From the NCBI GenBank assembly GCA_019454125.1, contig CP075365.1, positions 124,001 to 188,000 on the forward strand: DNA of 64,000 bases, in the 5' to 3' direction. Source of the stretch: Fimbriimonadaceae bacterium. GTDB lineage: Bacteria > Armatimonadota > Fimbriimonadia > Fimbriimonadales > Fimbriimonadaceae. Positions 24,955-34,943 of this stretch are shown piece after piece. The notes beneath the pieces were generated by a model, which made no database searches, had not been told where the DNA came from, and saw only the letters and a list, made by a program, of their open reading frames with translations. Numbering within the stretch: the stretch's first letter is position 1; each line of letters begins with the position of its first letter. The translations under genes were made by a program, and so were the position numbers.

Positions 24955-26446
24955 CTGCGCCGCCGGTTCCCTCGGTCGCCGACTTGCGGGGCGCGAGGCC
25001 GGTTGCGGCCAGAGTGTTGTCAACGCTTACATTCACGGTTTGAGTGGCCTCGTTGCCAAGCCAGTCCTTGGCGACCACCCGGATCTCGTGTCGCCCGTCG
25101 GTCAGGGGCTGGTTCCGGCCGCCCGCCGCGATCTTCACGCTGAGGTAGCCGTCCCGCGAGTAGACGCCTTCGTACTCCTTGTCGTCCACGTAGACCTTCA
25201 GGCTCGAAGAGTTCACGCCGGACGAGGCGTCATCGATCTGGAAGAGGAACTCCAGGGGCGCCGCGCCGGAGATCTGTTCGCCACGGCGGGGCCAGAGCAT
25301 CGAGATCTCCGGCGGGGTGAGATCCACGCCGAGTCGGCTGTCGAAAGCGACCAGGCTGCCGTCGCGAAGCAGCACCAGCATCGTCGAGCCGCTCTCGGCG
25401 GCCGGGCCGGAAGCCGTCACGAACCGGGCAGGCGGGGTGTCGCCCCCACCGTCCGCAGCCACCTTAAAGAGCGGCGGGACGATGTAGTTGAAGACGATGT
25501 CGCCCGTGGTCGGGTCGAGCACGTTCACGGAACCGTTCGTCGTCGGGACGACGACCCACTTGCCGACGAACCCAGGTGAATTGACCGGCAGCGACTCCAA
25601 GTTGATCCCCGCGCGGAAGACCGGCTTCAGGTTCGCGTCGAACGTGAAGACGTACCCGTCGTCCGAGACCACCGCCACCCCGTTCGCGCTGACGGCCGGG
25701 CCGAAGGAAAGGGTCTTGTCCAGCCGCACCTCGCCTTTGCGGCCGCCGCTTGCCGCTCGGATCGCGGAGATATAGTTGCCGCTGGCGACATAGATGGAGT
25801 CGCCGTAGGCGACGAGCTGGGTCGCCGCGCTGAGGCTGCGCAGGCCGATGCGCCAATTCTCCTTCTTGGTGGCGACGTTCATCGAGATGATCTGCGGCTC
25901 GTTCGTCATGTAAATGACGCTGTCTTGCCAGGCGGCCAGGTTCGGATAGATCCCGTTGGCGGCCTTCACCGGCTGGGGCCAAAGGGGGCTGCCGCTGTCC
26001 AAGTTCAGCGCGACCAGGCTGCGGTCGGTGGTCGCATAGACCACGGCGTTGCCCGCGATGACCGGGGTGCCTGCGACGGGGGCTTCGGCCGGGTGCTGCC
26101 ACTTCAGGGCGCCCGTCGCCTTGTCCACGGCATAGACGATTCTGGCATCGGTGGCGCCAACGATCAAGTTGCCGGCAAGGGCCGCACCAGTTCGGAAGTT
26201 GCCGTCCAGAGGCTCGGCGACCGGGAAGCGCCAGTTCTGGTTGCCGGTCTTGCGGTTCACGCTATAGATGCGGCCTCCGACGGCGACGAAGACTTGGTCG
26301 CCGTCGACAAGCGGCGCTCCAGCAGGCGGGGCCGAAGTTGTCTCGGCCCATCGCCAGGCCACGGGGGCGACCCCGTCGAACTGGGCGACGGCGGAAGCGG
26401 CGAGGCCCGCAAGGGCCAGCACGGCGGTTGGGATTCTCGAAGACAT
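24917..26446 (-). CDS. Secreted PQQ-like beta-propeller protein
   Basis: A 509-residue exported protein: signal peptide MSSRIPTAVLALAGLAASAVAQ, then PQQ-like blades with repeated 'IYSVNRKTGNQNWRF', 'VYAVDKATGALKWQH', 'LVALNLDSGSPLWPQP' and 'VNVLDPTTGDIVFNY'. Residues about 375-485 are a different, immunoglobulin-like beta domain (TPPEISMLWPRRGEQISG, LFQIDDASSGV, DGRHEIRVVAKDWLGNEA). The tail is Gly/Arg-rich (RRRGGAAGGG). BamB-like propellers assist outer membrane assembly, but no such link is shown here. First gene of the minus-strand operon with dprA and nagA. Confidence 0.82.
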   Translation of the reverse strand: MSSRIPTAVLALAGLAASAVAQFDGVAPVAWRWAETTSAPPAGAPLVDGDQVFVAVGGRIYSVNRKTGNQNWRFPVAEPLDGNFRTGAALAGNLIVGATDARIVYAVDKATGALKWQHPAEAPVAGTPVIAGNAVVYATTDRSLVALNLDSGSPLWPQPVKAANGIYPNLAAWQDSVIYMTNEPQIISMNVATKKENWRIGLRSLSAATQLVAYGDSIYVASGNYISAIRAASGGRKGEVRLDKTLSFGPAVSANGVAVVSDDGYVFTFDANLKPVFRAGINLESLPVNSPGFVGKWVVVPTTNGSVNVLDPTTGDIVFNYIVPPLFKVAADGGGDTPPARFVTASGPAAESGSTMLVLLRDGSLVAFDSRLGVDLTPPEISMLWPRRGEQISGAAPLEFLFQIDDASSGVNSSSLKVYVDDKEYEGVYSRDGYLSVKIAAGGRNQPLTDGRHEIRVVAKDWLGNEATQTVNVSVDNTLAATGLAPRKSATEGTGGAGGRRRGGAAGGG

Positions 26447-26635
26447 CGTTTCTGCGTCCTGTAACTCTTCTCGGCCGGCAAGGTCACCGGACTCCGGCGC
26501 AGTCTACCGAAGGACGACGGGGGCCGTGCCGAGGGGTTCGTCCCTTATTGGACGCTTTCCACCCCAATTCAGTACGCGGGCCTGAAAAAGGACGCACCGC
26601 GCCGATAATCGGAAGGTATCCTACGCGCCTGGTAA

Positions 26636-26712
<77 letters not shown>

Positions 26713-26759
26713 ATCCCCGAGCCACCGCTAACGCGCGAATCGCTATACTCACCGGGCAG

Positions 26760-29555
26760 ATGGCAAGGAAAAAAGCCCCCGATGACGCAGGCGAGGCGAG
26801 GGAGACCCCCCGAGGGACGACCGGCCGAAGGCTCACCCCCGAAGACCTAAGTCGCCTCCCTTGGCGCTCGGTCGGACCCGCTGTCATGGGCGGCCGTGTC
26901 AGCGACCTCTGCTTCGAGCCCGGCAACCCTAAGACCTTTTACATGGGCTTCGCGACCGGCGGGCTCTGGGTCACGAAGAACCGTGGGACGACCTTCGAGC
27001 CCATTTTCGACAAGGTGCTTGAGACGTCCTCGATCGGTTCCGTCGCGGTGGTCCGGCTACCCGGGACCCCTGTCAGCACGGAGGCGGAGCCGCCCGCCGG
27101 AGCCCAGCCGAAGGCGGCCGCGAAGACGGCCTCGATGATGGACGAACCGCTCGGCGACGCCCCCGGGCAAGCGCCGTCGGGCGGAGACCAAGTCCCCATG
27201 CCCGAGCCGGTCGCGGCAAGCAAGGGCTTCCGCATCTGGGTCGGCACCGGCGAAGGCAACGGGCGGAACTCCAGCAGCTGGGGCAACGGCGTCTACCGCA
27301 GCGACGACGGCGGCAAGAATTGGGTGCACTGTGGGCTGGAGGACAGCCACGATATCCCGCGCCTCGTCGTGGACCCACGCGACCCTGACGTCTGCTATGT
27401 CGCTGCCCTCGGGCACCTTTGGGGCGCGAACCCCACCCGGGGCGTCTACAAGACCACCGACGCGGGCCGGACTTGGGAGCCCGTGCTCCAGATCGACGAC
27501 CAGACCGGGTGCTGTGAGATCGCGATCGACCCAGAAAACCCCGACACGCTTTTCGCCGCGATGTACCACCGTCGCCGCACCCCTTACAGTTTCACCAGCG
27601 GTGGCCCGCAGGGCGGGCTCTTCAAGACGACCGACGGCGGCCGAACCTGGAGAAAGCTGGCGGGCGGGCTGCCCGAAAAGACGGGGCGCATCGGCCTCGA
27701 CGTGTTTCCCGGCGACAGCCGCATCCTAGTGGCCGTGGTCGAAGCGACCGAGGGCGGGGCGAACTCGATCCGCGACGACCGCATGCGCGGGGGAGGAGTC
27801 TTCCGCAGCGAGGACGGCGGCGAGACCTGGGCCCGCTTCAGCGTGCGCAGCCCCCGCGCCTTCTACTTCAGCAAGGTCCGGTTCGACCCCAAGGACAGCC
27901 AGCGTGTCTACATGCTGGGCTGGACCTGCGAGGTCAGCGACGATGGAGGGCGGACGTTCCGCCAATTCCAGGCGAACCTGCTCCACGCCGACCACCACGC
28001 CATCATCATCGCGCCGGACGACCCCGAGCACATTGTGATCGGCACCGACGGAGGCACCTCCCAATCGTTCGACCGAGGCGCCACCTGGGATTTCCTGAAC
28101 ACGATCGCGACGGGGCAGTTCTACAACATCAGCCTTGACATGGGCGACCCATACCGCATCATCGGCGGCCTGCAGGACAACGGTACGTGGATCGGCCCCA
28201 GCGCCGGAGCCCGAGAGGTCGAGGCGGACAAGGCGGCCAAGACCCCCGCCACCGGGATCACGAACGCCGAGTGGCAGTATGTGAACTGGGGCGACGGCTT
28301 CCACGCCGACTTCGACCCGGAGGACCCGGACATCGTCTACGCCGAATGGCAGGGCGGCAACCTCGTCAGAGTCGATCTCGGCACAGGCGAGCGCCGCTAC
28401 ATCGCCCCCGAGGCCCGCGAAGGACAGCCGCGCCACCGCTTCAATTGGAACTCACCGTTCTTCGTCTCGCAGCACGACCCCTCCGTCATCTATCACGCGG
28501 GCAACTATGTGTTCAAGATCACGGACCGAGGCGAGAAGTGGGAGAAGATCAGCCCCGACCTCACCACGGCCGACCCGGCCAAGATCGAGACGGTCGGCTC
28601 CCACGCCGAGACCCATTGCACGGTCGTCACGATCGACGAATCGCCCCGAAAGGCGGGGGTGCTCTGGACGGGGAGCGACGACGGCCTGATCTACCTTTCA
28701 AAGGACGACGGCGGCTCGTGGAAGAACGTGACCCCGAAAGAGGTCGGCGGACGCTATGTCTCGCGCGTGGTGGCGAGCGCCCATGCCGATGGTCGCGCCT
28801 ACGCCAGCATCGACGGCCACCGGTCGGACGATATGGACCCGCTGATCCTTGCCACCGAAGACTGGGGCAGGACCTGGACGGATGTGACCGGCGACTTGCC
28901 CAAAGGGCGGTCCGTCAAAGTCGTCCGTGAAGACCTCTTCAGCCCGGACGTGCTCTACTGTGGGACCGAGAACGCAGCCTACGTCACCTTGGATCGAGGG
29001 CGCACCTGGGTTCGCATGAACGGCAAGGCGCTGCCGCCCACGCCGGTGGACGACATCAAGCAACACCCTCGAGAGACGGACGTCGTCCTTGGCACCCACG
29101 GACGTTCCATTTACGTGCTCGATAGCGGCGCGTTCTTCAGCCAGCTGACTCCGGAAGTCCTCGCCTCGCCCTTGCACCTCTTCGACCTGCAGCCCCGCCG
29201 CCCCATCTACCGGCTGAACTATCAAGGGCTATGGAGCCACAAGATCTTCCGGGCCGCGAACCCTTCGATCGGGCCGAGGATCGATTATTGGATCGGGGAG
29301 TACACGGGCGAGGAGGTGAAGGTCAAGATCGAGGACGCAAAGGGCAACACGGTCCGGGAACTGAGCGGCTCGAACGCGGCCGGGTGGAACCGGGTCACCT
29401 GGGACCTCCAACCGGAGGACTGGCTGAAGCAACCGGACCAGAACCAGGACGTGCTCTTCAACCCCTTCCATGTGCAGCCCGGCGACTATCAAGTCACGGT
29501 AACCATGGGTGATCACAAGGCCACGAAAAAGCTGGTGGTCTTGGAAAGGCTCTAG
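26760..29555 (+). CDS. Sortilin/VPS10-like beta-propeller (BNR repeat) protein
   Basis: A 931-residue propeller protein with many BNR/Asp-box-like repeats: 'TKNRGTTFEP', 'SDDGGKNWVHC', 'TTDAGRTWEPV', 'TTDGGRTWRKL', 'SEDGGETWARF', 'SDDGGRTFRQF', 'SKDDGGSWKNV', 'TEDWGRTWTDV' and 'TLDRGRTWVRM'. Such proteins are annotated as WD40/YVTN/BNR-like or glycosyl hydrolases, but no catalytic residues can be assigned. The C-terminus (from about 850) is a FlgD-like beta domain (VKIEDAKGNTVRELSGSNAAGWNRVTWDL). Unlike relatives, the N-terminus (MARKKAPDDAGEARE) is charged and shows no signal peptide. It follows tRNA-Ile by 47 bases. Confidence 0.85.
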   Translation: MARKKAPDDAGEARETPRGTTGRRLTPEDLSRLPWRSVGPAVMGGRVSDLCFEPGNPKTFYMGFATGGLWVTKNRGTTFEPIFDKVLETSSIGSVAVVRLPGTPVSTEAEPPAGAQPKAAAKTASMMDEPLGDAPGQAPSGGDQVPMPEPVAASKGFRIWVGTGEGNGRNSSSWGNGVYRSDDGGKNWVHCGLEDSHDIPRLVVDPRDPDVCYVAALGHLWGANPTRGVYKTTDAGRTWEPVLQIDDQTGCCEIAIDPENPDTLFAAMYHRRRTPYSFTSGGPQGGLFKTTDGGRTWRKLAGGLPEKTGRIGLDVFPGDSRILVAVVEATEGGANSIRDDRMRGGGVFRSEDGGETWARFSVRSPRAFYFSKVRFDPKDSQRVYMLGWTCEVSDDGGRTFRQFQANLLHADHHAIIIAPDDPEHIVIGTDGGTSQSFDRGATWDFLNTIATGQFYNISLDMGDPYRIIGGLQDNGTWIGPSAGAREVEADKAAKTPATGITNAEWQYVNWGDGFHADFDPEDPDIVYAEWQGGNLVRVDLGTGERRYIAPEAREGQPRHRFNWNSPFFVSQHDPSVIYHAGNYVFKITDRGEKWEKISPDLTTADPAKIETVGSHAETHCTVVTIDESPRKAGVLWTGSDDGLIYLSKDDGGSWKNVTPKEVGGRYVSRVVASAHADGRAYASIDGHRSDDMDPLILATEDWGRTWTDVTGDLPKGRSVKVVREDLFSPDVLYCGTENAAYVTLDRGRTWVRMNGKALPPTPVDDIKQHPRETDVVLGTHGRSIYVLDSGAFFSQLTPEVLASPLHLFDLQPRRPIYRLNYQGLWSHKIFRAANPSIGPRIDYWIGEYTGEEVKVKIEDAKGNTVRELSGSNAAGWNRVTWDLQPEDWLKQPDQNQDVLFNPFHVQPGDYQVTVTMGDHKATKKLVVLERL

Positions 29556-29659
29556 CTGTTCTGCCGGCGGCCCTCGGCTGGAGTCGGGGTCACCAGAGGG
29601 CGGGACCGCGCCGGGCCTTCGGCGGGCGCTGGAACGCCAGAAGGTTACAATGCTGTCTC

Positions 29660-30034
29660 ATGTCGGACCAGTGCCCGCTTAGCCAGGTCAAGTCCTCCGT
29701 TCCGAAGGACGCGGGGTTTGTCGCGATCAACTACATCGACTGCAAGGCACACTATCGAGACCGCTTTGAGTGCCTCTTCTGCACGCGCGCTCGCGCCATC
29801 GACCGCATGCCCGGCTTTATGGGGATGCAGGTCTTGAAAGACCAGAAGGAGAACGAGCCGTACTTGATCGTGAGCTACTGGAAAGACGAGGCCAGCTTCA
29901 ACGCGTGGGTCGGCAGCCCCGAGTTCCTAGAGGGCCACAAGCGTGGGTTCGAGGACATCACGGAGGCCAAGAAGCGCGGCGAGGAGCCGCCCATGTCCTC
30001 GCGGTTCCACACCTATTCGATCTTGACGGACTGA
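29660..30034 (+). CDS. Antibiotic biosynthesis monooxygenase/IsdG-like haem-degrading protein
   Basis: A 124-residue ABM-fold protein. The IsdG/IsdI catalytic triad is matched in identity and spacing: Asn24 (AINYIDC), Trp83 (FNAWVGS) and His93 (LEGHKRG), 59 and 10 residues apart. Also typical are PGFMGMQVLKD and YLIVSYWKDEASF. Haem breakdown to release iron is therefore plausible. Unusual: three Cys near the active region (C28, then CLFC at 38-41), not part of the known family. It may be a cytosolic homodimer. The gene is alone on its strand, converging on the response regulator. Confidence 0.75.
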   Translation: MSDQCPLSQVKSSVPKDAGFVAINYIDCKAHYRDRFECLFCTRARAIDRMPGFMGMQVLKDQKENEPYLIVSYWKDEASFNAWVGSPEFLEGHKRGFEDITEAKKRGEEPPMSSRFHTYSILTD

Positions 30035-30038
30035 GCGG

Positions 30039-30734
30039 TCAGGGCGCCGTAAGCTTGTAGCCGTAGCCCCGGACCGTGTGGAGGTACTGCGGCTTCGCCG
30101 GCCTCTCCTCGATCTTCTTGCGCAGTCGGTAGAGGATCACCTCGAGGCTGTTCGTATTGAACTCCATCTCGTAGCCCCAAGCCCGCTCGAAGATCGTGTC
30201 CCGATCCATCACCCGGCCCGCGTTTTGGGCCAGAAGCGCGATCACGTCGAACTCGCGGGAGGTCAGCGTGACAGGCTGTCCCGCCCGGCGCACCATCCGC
30301 TTGGCCAAATCGATCTCGAGGGCGCCGATCTGGATCGGCTTCGGCGCTTCGTCCTCGGTGGAGCCATATTCGTTCGCCCTGCGCAACTGGGCGCGGACCC
30401 GGGCGACCAACTCGATCGGCTCGAACGGCTTGGTCAAATAGTCGTCCGCACCGACCTCCAAGCCGACCACCTTGTCGATGGACTCCGAGCGGGCGGTGAG
30501 CATGATGATCGGCAGCTTCCAGCGAGAGCGGATCCGGCGGCACAACGTTAGGCCGTCCATGCCCGGGAGGCCAAGGTCCAAGATCAAGAGGTCCGGCTTC
30601 GCCTCGGTCACCAAAGCGAGGCCCTGCTCACCGGTGGAGGCGGTCGTCACCTCGAAACCTTGCCCGGTAAGCACCCGCTTGAGGTTGTCGAGCAGATAGC
30701 GGTCGTCTTCTACGACTAACAGTCTGTTTGGCAT
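30039..30734 (-). CDS. OmpR-family response regulator
   Basis: A 231-residue two-domain regulator. Receiver: acidic pair ED at 9-10, phospho-acceptor Asp53 (LLILDLGLPGMDG), Thr80 (IIMLTAR) and Lys102 (YLTKPFEP). The C-terminal winged helix (about 135-230) carries LTSREFDVIALLAQNAGRVMDRDTIFERAW and the RLRKKIE...VRGYGYKL signature of OmpR/PhoB DNA-binding domains. It starts 14 bases after the histidine kinase stop, so the pair is one operon and the kinase is its likely partner. Target genes are unknown. Confidence 0.93.
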   Translation of the reverse strand: MPNRLLVVEDDRYLLDNLKRVLTGQGFEVTTASTGEQGLALVTEAKPDLLILDLGLPGMDGLTLCRRIRSRWKLPIIMLTARSESIDKVVGLEVGADDYLTKPFEPIELVARVRAQLRRANEYGSTEDEAPKPIQIGALEIDLAKRMVRRAGQPVTLTSREFDVIALLAQNAGRVMDRDTIFERAWGYEMEFNTNSLEVILYRLRKKIEERPAKPQYLHTVRGYGYKLTAP

Positions 30735-30748
30735 CGAATAGACTTCCT

Positions 30749-32929
30749 TTAGATGCTTCGGGAGGCCGCTAACGTTACGCGAAACGTGGTGCCGACGCCA
30801 ATTTTGCTCTCGACCTCAAGCGTCCCGCCATGTTCTTGCGCGATACGGCGGCAACTGTAGAGGCCCAGACCGGTCCCGTCCGTCCTACCGGATAGGAACG
30901 GCTGGAACAGCGTGGACAGGTCTTCGGGCACGATCCCTTTGCCCGTATCGATCACCTCGACGACCACATTTGCTCCCACATGGTTGGCGCGGAGCTTGAC
31001 CGAGCCGCCGGAATCAGCCATCGCCTGGATCGCGTTGATGACCAGGTTCACGATGAGGTGCTCCAACTGGTGGCGCTCGCCCATGACCCAAAGCCCCCGG
31101 CCCTCCACCTCGCGCTCCAGCTTGGTCCCGTGGATCCGGGCCAGCGCCCCCGTCAGTTCGACCACGTACTCCAGCACCTCCGCGACGTCCAGCATGCTGT
31201 GCGAGACCATCCGCGGCTTGGCATAGGAAAGCAGACGGTGCGAAAGGAGCGAGAACCGGTCCAACTGGTCGCGGACCGCGCTGAGCGCCCATTCGGGGTC
31301 GGCGTGGCGCTCGTTCAACAAGATGGAGAGCGTCGAGAGGATGTTGCGGATGTCGTGCGCCGTGCTCGCGGCGAGCGTGCCCGCCACTGAGAGCTTCTCG
31401 CTTTCGACAAGCTGGCGCGAGGTGGTCTCGAGTTCGTCCCCGGTTTCGACCAGCTCCCGCTTCAGCGACTGGGTGCGGAGCAGCAAGTTCACCTGCTCCA
31501 CCAAGGCCTCGAGGTGGGCGCGATGGTGCTCGTCGTCGACGGGCGGCGCGGTCGGGTTGCCGAAGGCGACGACTCCCGAGACCCCCGTGCCGAGCGAGAT
31601 CGGAGCGAGGACGATGTACGACGTCCCGAGCATTTTTGCAAGGACGCAGGCTTCCGGCGTGGCGACGACGAAGTCGCGTTGCCGGTCTTGGGCGGAGGCG
31701 ATGCGAGAGAGGACCTGGCACCGCTCAGGTGCGACCTTGGCTGACCGCGGACGGTCGGCCCCGGCCGCATAGGCGAATCCCTCCCAATCCTTGCCGCCTT
31801 CGGCCACGAAGAGGCCGCACGCTTCATAGTCGAGCAGGCCGTGCAAGATGCGGACCTGGCTCTTCACAAGGGCCTTGCGGGAGTCCGATCCGAAAAGGTC
31901 GAACGCCTCGTTCATCGCGGAGAGCACGGTCCGGGTGGTCCCGAGGGCGCGCCTCTGGCGGGCGACCTCCCGCTCCTGCTGCTCGATCCGCTGGCGGATG
32001 TTCTCTTCACGCGCGAGTTCTGAACCGACCCGCAGCGCCAGCATGGAAAGGAACTGGACGTCCGCGTCGTCGAAGATGATCTCGGTGCGGTGGTCCAAGA
32101 CGCAGATCGTCCCGACGGGGCTGCCCTGGGCGGACATCACCGGCGCACCCAAGTAACGGTTTTGGCCGAATCGGGCCGGCAACAGGCTCGCAAGGGCCGG
32201 GCTTTGGCGCGCGTCTTGCACCAGGAAGGGCCTCACCGATTCGATCGCATACTGGCAATAGCTGTCGGAGACCTCGTTCCCGGGCGGGAAGGGCACGCCG
32301 GGCGGGGCCCCTGCCACCTCACTGAACTCCAGCCAGTCCCCTTTTCGGACGGAAAGGATCGAGATCGCGCCATCGAAGAACCGGGAGGCCATCTCGATCC
32401 CCTTGCGCAGCACATCGCGGGGCTCCGGGCTGTAAAAGTCGCTGAGCTCCTGCAGCGCTTCGCGCATCCGCATCGCCCTCCTCTCGCGGGTGACGTCCTG
32501 GAACGTCCAGACCCGGCCAATCAGACGCCCCTCGGAGTCCACCACCGGCCCCGTGAAGCGGCGGACCACCGCCTCGCCCGTCCCCTTGTCCAAGACCAGG
32601 TCGTCCTCGAACTGGTCGAGGGGGTTCGCGTAGACCTCGTCTAAGTTCCGAAGCCATGCGTCCGCATCACGGATGATCGGCAAGACCCGGCTTCGCACAC
32701 CCTCCACGTCGTCGCTCACGACCGCGGTCGGCTCGACCCCGAAGATCTCCCCGAAAACGCGGTTGCAGGCCAGGCTCTTGTGGTCCAGGTCGGTCAAGAG
32801 GACACCGTGGTCGATGGCGGCGAGGATCGCGCGAAGGGTCGCGGTGGGCTGGGGCTCCAAATTCGGGCGCAAGGCCACCCCGTCGTTCCCCGGTTCGAAC
32901 CGGTCGTCCCGCACTTTGCTCCGATGCAT
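30749..32929 (-). CDS. Soluble sensor histidine kinase (PAS-GAF-GAF-HisKA-HATPase)
   Basis: A 726-residue kinase without membrane segments, so it senses a cytosolic or gas/redox cue. PAS domain about 31-150 (IDHGVLLTDLDHKSLACNRVF, ending FQDVTRERRAMR); first GAF about 165-305 (with YLGAPVMSAQGSPVGTICVLDHR); second GAF about 335-485; coiled coil to 515; H-box Ser-Thr-Ala-His525-Asp-Ile-Arg-Asn; N-box around Asn628-Asn632; DTGKG at 661-665 and GTGLGL at 685-690. Partner regulator follows directly. The ligand of the PAS and GAF domains is unknown. Confidence 0.92.
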   Translation of the reverse strand: MHRSKVRDDRFEPGNDGVALRPNLEPQPTATLRAILAAIDHGVLLTDLDHKSLACNRVFGEIFGVEPTAVVSDDVEGVRSRVLPIIRDADAWLRNLDEVYANPLDQFEDDLVLDKGTGEAVVRRFTGPVVDSEGRLIGRVWTFQDVTRERRAMRMREALQELSDFYSPEPRDVLRKGIEMASRFFDGAISILSVRKGDWLEFSEVAGAPPGVPFPPGNEVSDSYCQYAIESVRPFLVQDARQSPALASLLPARFGQNRYLGAPVMSAQGSPVGTICVLDHRTEIIFDDADVQFLSMLALRVGSELAREENIRQRIEQQEREVARQRRALGTTRTVLSAMNEAFDLFGSDSRKALVKSQVRILHGLLDYEACGLFVAEGGKDWEGFAYAAGADRPRSAKVAPERCQVLSRIASAQDRQRDFVVATPEACVLAKMLGTSYIVLAPISLGTGVSGVVAFGNPTAPPVDDEHHRAHLEALVEQVNLLLRTQSLKRELVETGDELETTSRQLVESEKLSVAGTLAASTAHDIRNILSTLSILLNERHADPEWALSAVRDQLDRFSLLSHRLLSYAKPRMVSHSMLDVAEVLEYVVELTGALARIHGTKLEREVEGRGLWVMGERHQLEHLIVNLVINAIQAMADSGGSVKLRANHVGANVVVEVIDTGKGIVPEDLSTLFQPFLSGRTDGTGLGLYSCRRIAQEHGGTLEVESKIGVGTTFRVTLAASRSI

Positions 32930-32962
32930 GAGCCCTAGATCATTCTGTCGGCAAAACCTGGC

Positions 32963-34888
32963 CTATTCTGACGCTGAGCTGAACGAAACCTTACGTTGCC
33001 GCAAGTGGCCGATGAGCAAGGCGATGTCGGACGGGCGCACTCCCGGGATGCGACCCGCCTGGCCGATCGTCAAGGGGCGCACGGCCGTCAGCTTCTCGAT
33101 CGTCTCGTAGCTCAGCCCCTGCAGGGAGGAAAAGACGAACGTGGAAGGGATCGGCAGGTCTTCCAGTCGCCGCGCCATCAAGACTTCCTCCTCTTGCCGG
33201 GCCAGGTAGCCGCTGTAGACCGCTTCGATCTCAAGCCGCTCCCGCGCCCCGCGCCGGACCGACCCGGCGGGTTCGTCTTCCTTAAGCGTCAGTGGACTCT
33301 CGCCCAGGCCCGTGGCCCCGGCTAAGGCTTCTATCGTGCGGAACGAGACGTCCGGACGGCGCATAAGTTCGAAAAGGGAGGCGCGACCCTTGACCGGGGC
33401 CAGCTCCAGCCTCTCCAACTTGGCGTTCTCGGCTTCGAAGACCCACGTGCCTTGAAGCCATTCCCGTGCCCTTTCGATCGTCGCGCACTTTTCCTCGAAG
33501 CGGCGGCGGCGGTCCTCGGATGCCAAGCCCAATTCGATCGCCAAGGGTGTCAAGCGCTCGTCCGCATTGTCGTGGCGCAGCACGAGCCGGTGCTCCGCCC
33601 GCGCCGTCAACATTCGATAGGGGTCTTCGACCCCTTTCGTGACGATGTCGTCCACCATGACGCCGATGAAGCTTTGCGTCCGGGGAAAGACGACGGGCCC
33701 CTCGCCCCGCGTTCGCCGGGCAGCGTTGATTCCGGCCACGATGCCTTGACCGGCCGCCTCTTCATATCCGCTCGTGCCGTTGATCTGTCCGGCCAGGAAA
33801 AGCCCCGGCAGCAGCTTGGACATCAAGGTCGCATCCAGCTGGAGGGGGTCGGCCATGTCGTATTCCACGGCGTAGCCGGGACGAAGCATCTCCACCTCCT
33901 CCAAACCCGGGATCGTGCGAAGCGCGGCCAGCTGGACCTCGCCCGGCATCGAGGACGAGAAGCCCTGGACGTACACGGATTCGTCGTCCCATTCCTCCTG
34001 CTCGAGGAAGACCGGGTGCGAGTCCTTCTCCGCGAAGCGCACGACCTTGTCCTCGATGCTCGGGCAATAGCGTGGCCCGACCCCCTCGATTTGTCCGCTG
34101 AACATGGCGCTTTCGTCGAGCCGCTCGCGGAGCACGTCGTGGGTGGCGGGCAGGGTCCTCGTCTGCCAGGTCGGCAGGAGCTCCCGCCTTGGAAACGTGC
34201 GGTCATGCAGGTAGCTCATCGGCGCGGCGTCCGGATCGCTCGGCATCACGTCCGTCCGGGCGAAGTTGATCGACCCAAGCCGGACGCGCGGGGTCGTGCC
34301 TGTCTTGAAGCGTCGCATCCGGATGCCGAGCTCGACCAAATCGTCCCCGAGCGTTCTCACCGCGTCGTCCCCGTGGCGTGCGGCCACGGTCTTGTTGCGG
34401 CCCTCGTGGCAGAGCCCGTTGAGGAACGTGCCGGTGGTCACGACCACGGCGCCCGCCTCGATCCGCGTGCCTTGGACCACCACCCCGCGCAACGCCCCTC
34501 CCTCGGTCCAGAGGCGCTCGACTTGCCCTTCACGCGCGCCCAGGTTCGGCTCATTGAGCAGGACACGCTGCATGAAGGCGGGATAGTCGCGCTTGCAGAC
34601 CTGGGCGCGCGCGGTCTGGACGGCCGGCCCCTTGCCGGTGCCGACCCGCCGCAGGTGGGTCAGGGTGTGGTCGGTGGTGACCGCCATCTGTCCGCCCAGT
34701 GCGTCGACCTCGCGCGCGATGTGCCCCTTCGCCGGGCCCCCGATCGAGCAGTTGCAGGGCAGGTGCCCGATCCGGTCGAGCCGCAGGGTGACGCAGAGGG
34801 TGCGCCGCCCCATCCGGGCGGCGGCAAGCGCGGCCTCGATGCCCGCATGGCCCGCGCCGACGACGATCACGTCGTACCTCTCCTGCAT
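32963..34888 (-). CDS. mnmG: tRNA uridine-5-carboxymethylaminomethyl(34) synthesis enzyme MnmG (GidA)
   Basis: FAD enzyme that with MnmE modifies the wobble uridine of several tRNAs. Motifs: [21 protein letters not shown] (FAD), [24 protein letters not shown] (with catalytic cysteines), [51 protein letters not shown] and [20 protein letters not shown]-terminal GidA-associated helices follow. I start at ATG 34888; a GTG at 34912 is also in frame. The open frame is 641 residues from this start, normal size. It is divergent from the TPR gene, 55 bases away. Confidence 0.97.
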   Translation of the reverse strand: MQERYDVIVVGAGHAGIEAALAAARMGRRTLCVTLRLDRIGHLPCNCSIGGPAKGHIAREVDALGGQMAVTTDHTLTHLRRVGTGKGPAVQTARAQVCKRDYPAFMQRVLLNEPNLGAREGQVERLWTEGGALRGVVVQGTRIEAGAVVVTTGTFLNGLCHEGRNKTVAARHGDDAVRTLGDDLVELGIRMRRFKTGTTPRVRLGSINFARTDVMPSDPDAAPMSYLHDRTFPRRELLPTWQTRTLPATHDVLRERLDESAMFSGQIEGVGPRYCPSIEDKVVRFAEKDSHPVFLEQEEWDDESVYVQGFSSSMPGEVQLAALRTIPGLEEVEMLRPGYAVEYDMADPLQLDATLMSKLLPGLFLAGQINGTSGYEEAAGQGIVAGINAARRTRGEGPVVFPRTQSFIGVMVDDIVTKGVEDPYRMLTARAEHRLVLRHDNADERLTPLAIELGLASEDRRRRFEEKCATIERAREWLQGTWVFEAENAKLERLELAPVKGRASLFELMRRPDVSFRTIEALAGATGLGESPLTLKEDEPAGSVRRGARERLEIEAVYSGYLARQEEEVLMARRLEDLPIPSTFVFSSLQGLSYETIEKLTAVRPLTIGQAGRIPGVRPSDIALLIGHLRQRKVSFSSASE

Positions 34889-34943
34889 CCGGACATGGTA
34901 CCGCCCGGGCACAAACCATCTGAAAAGCGGGCAAAATCACGCG

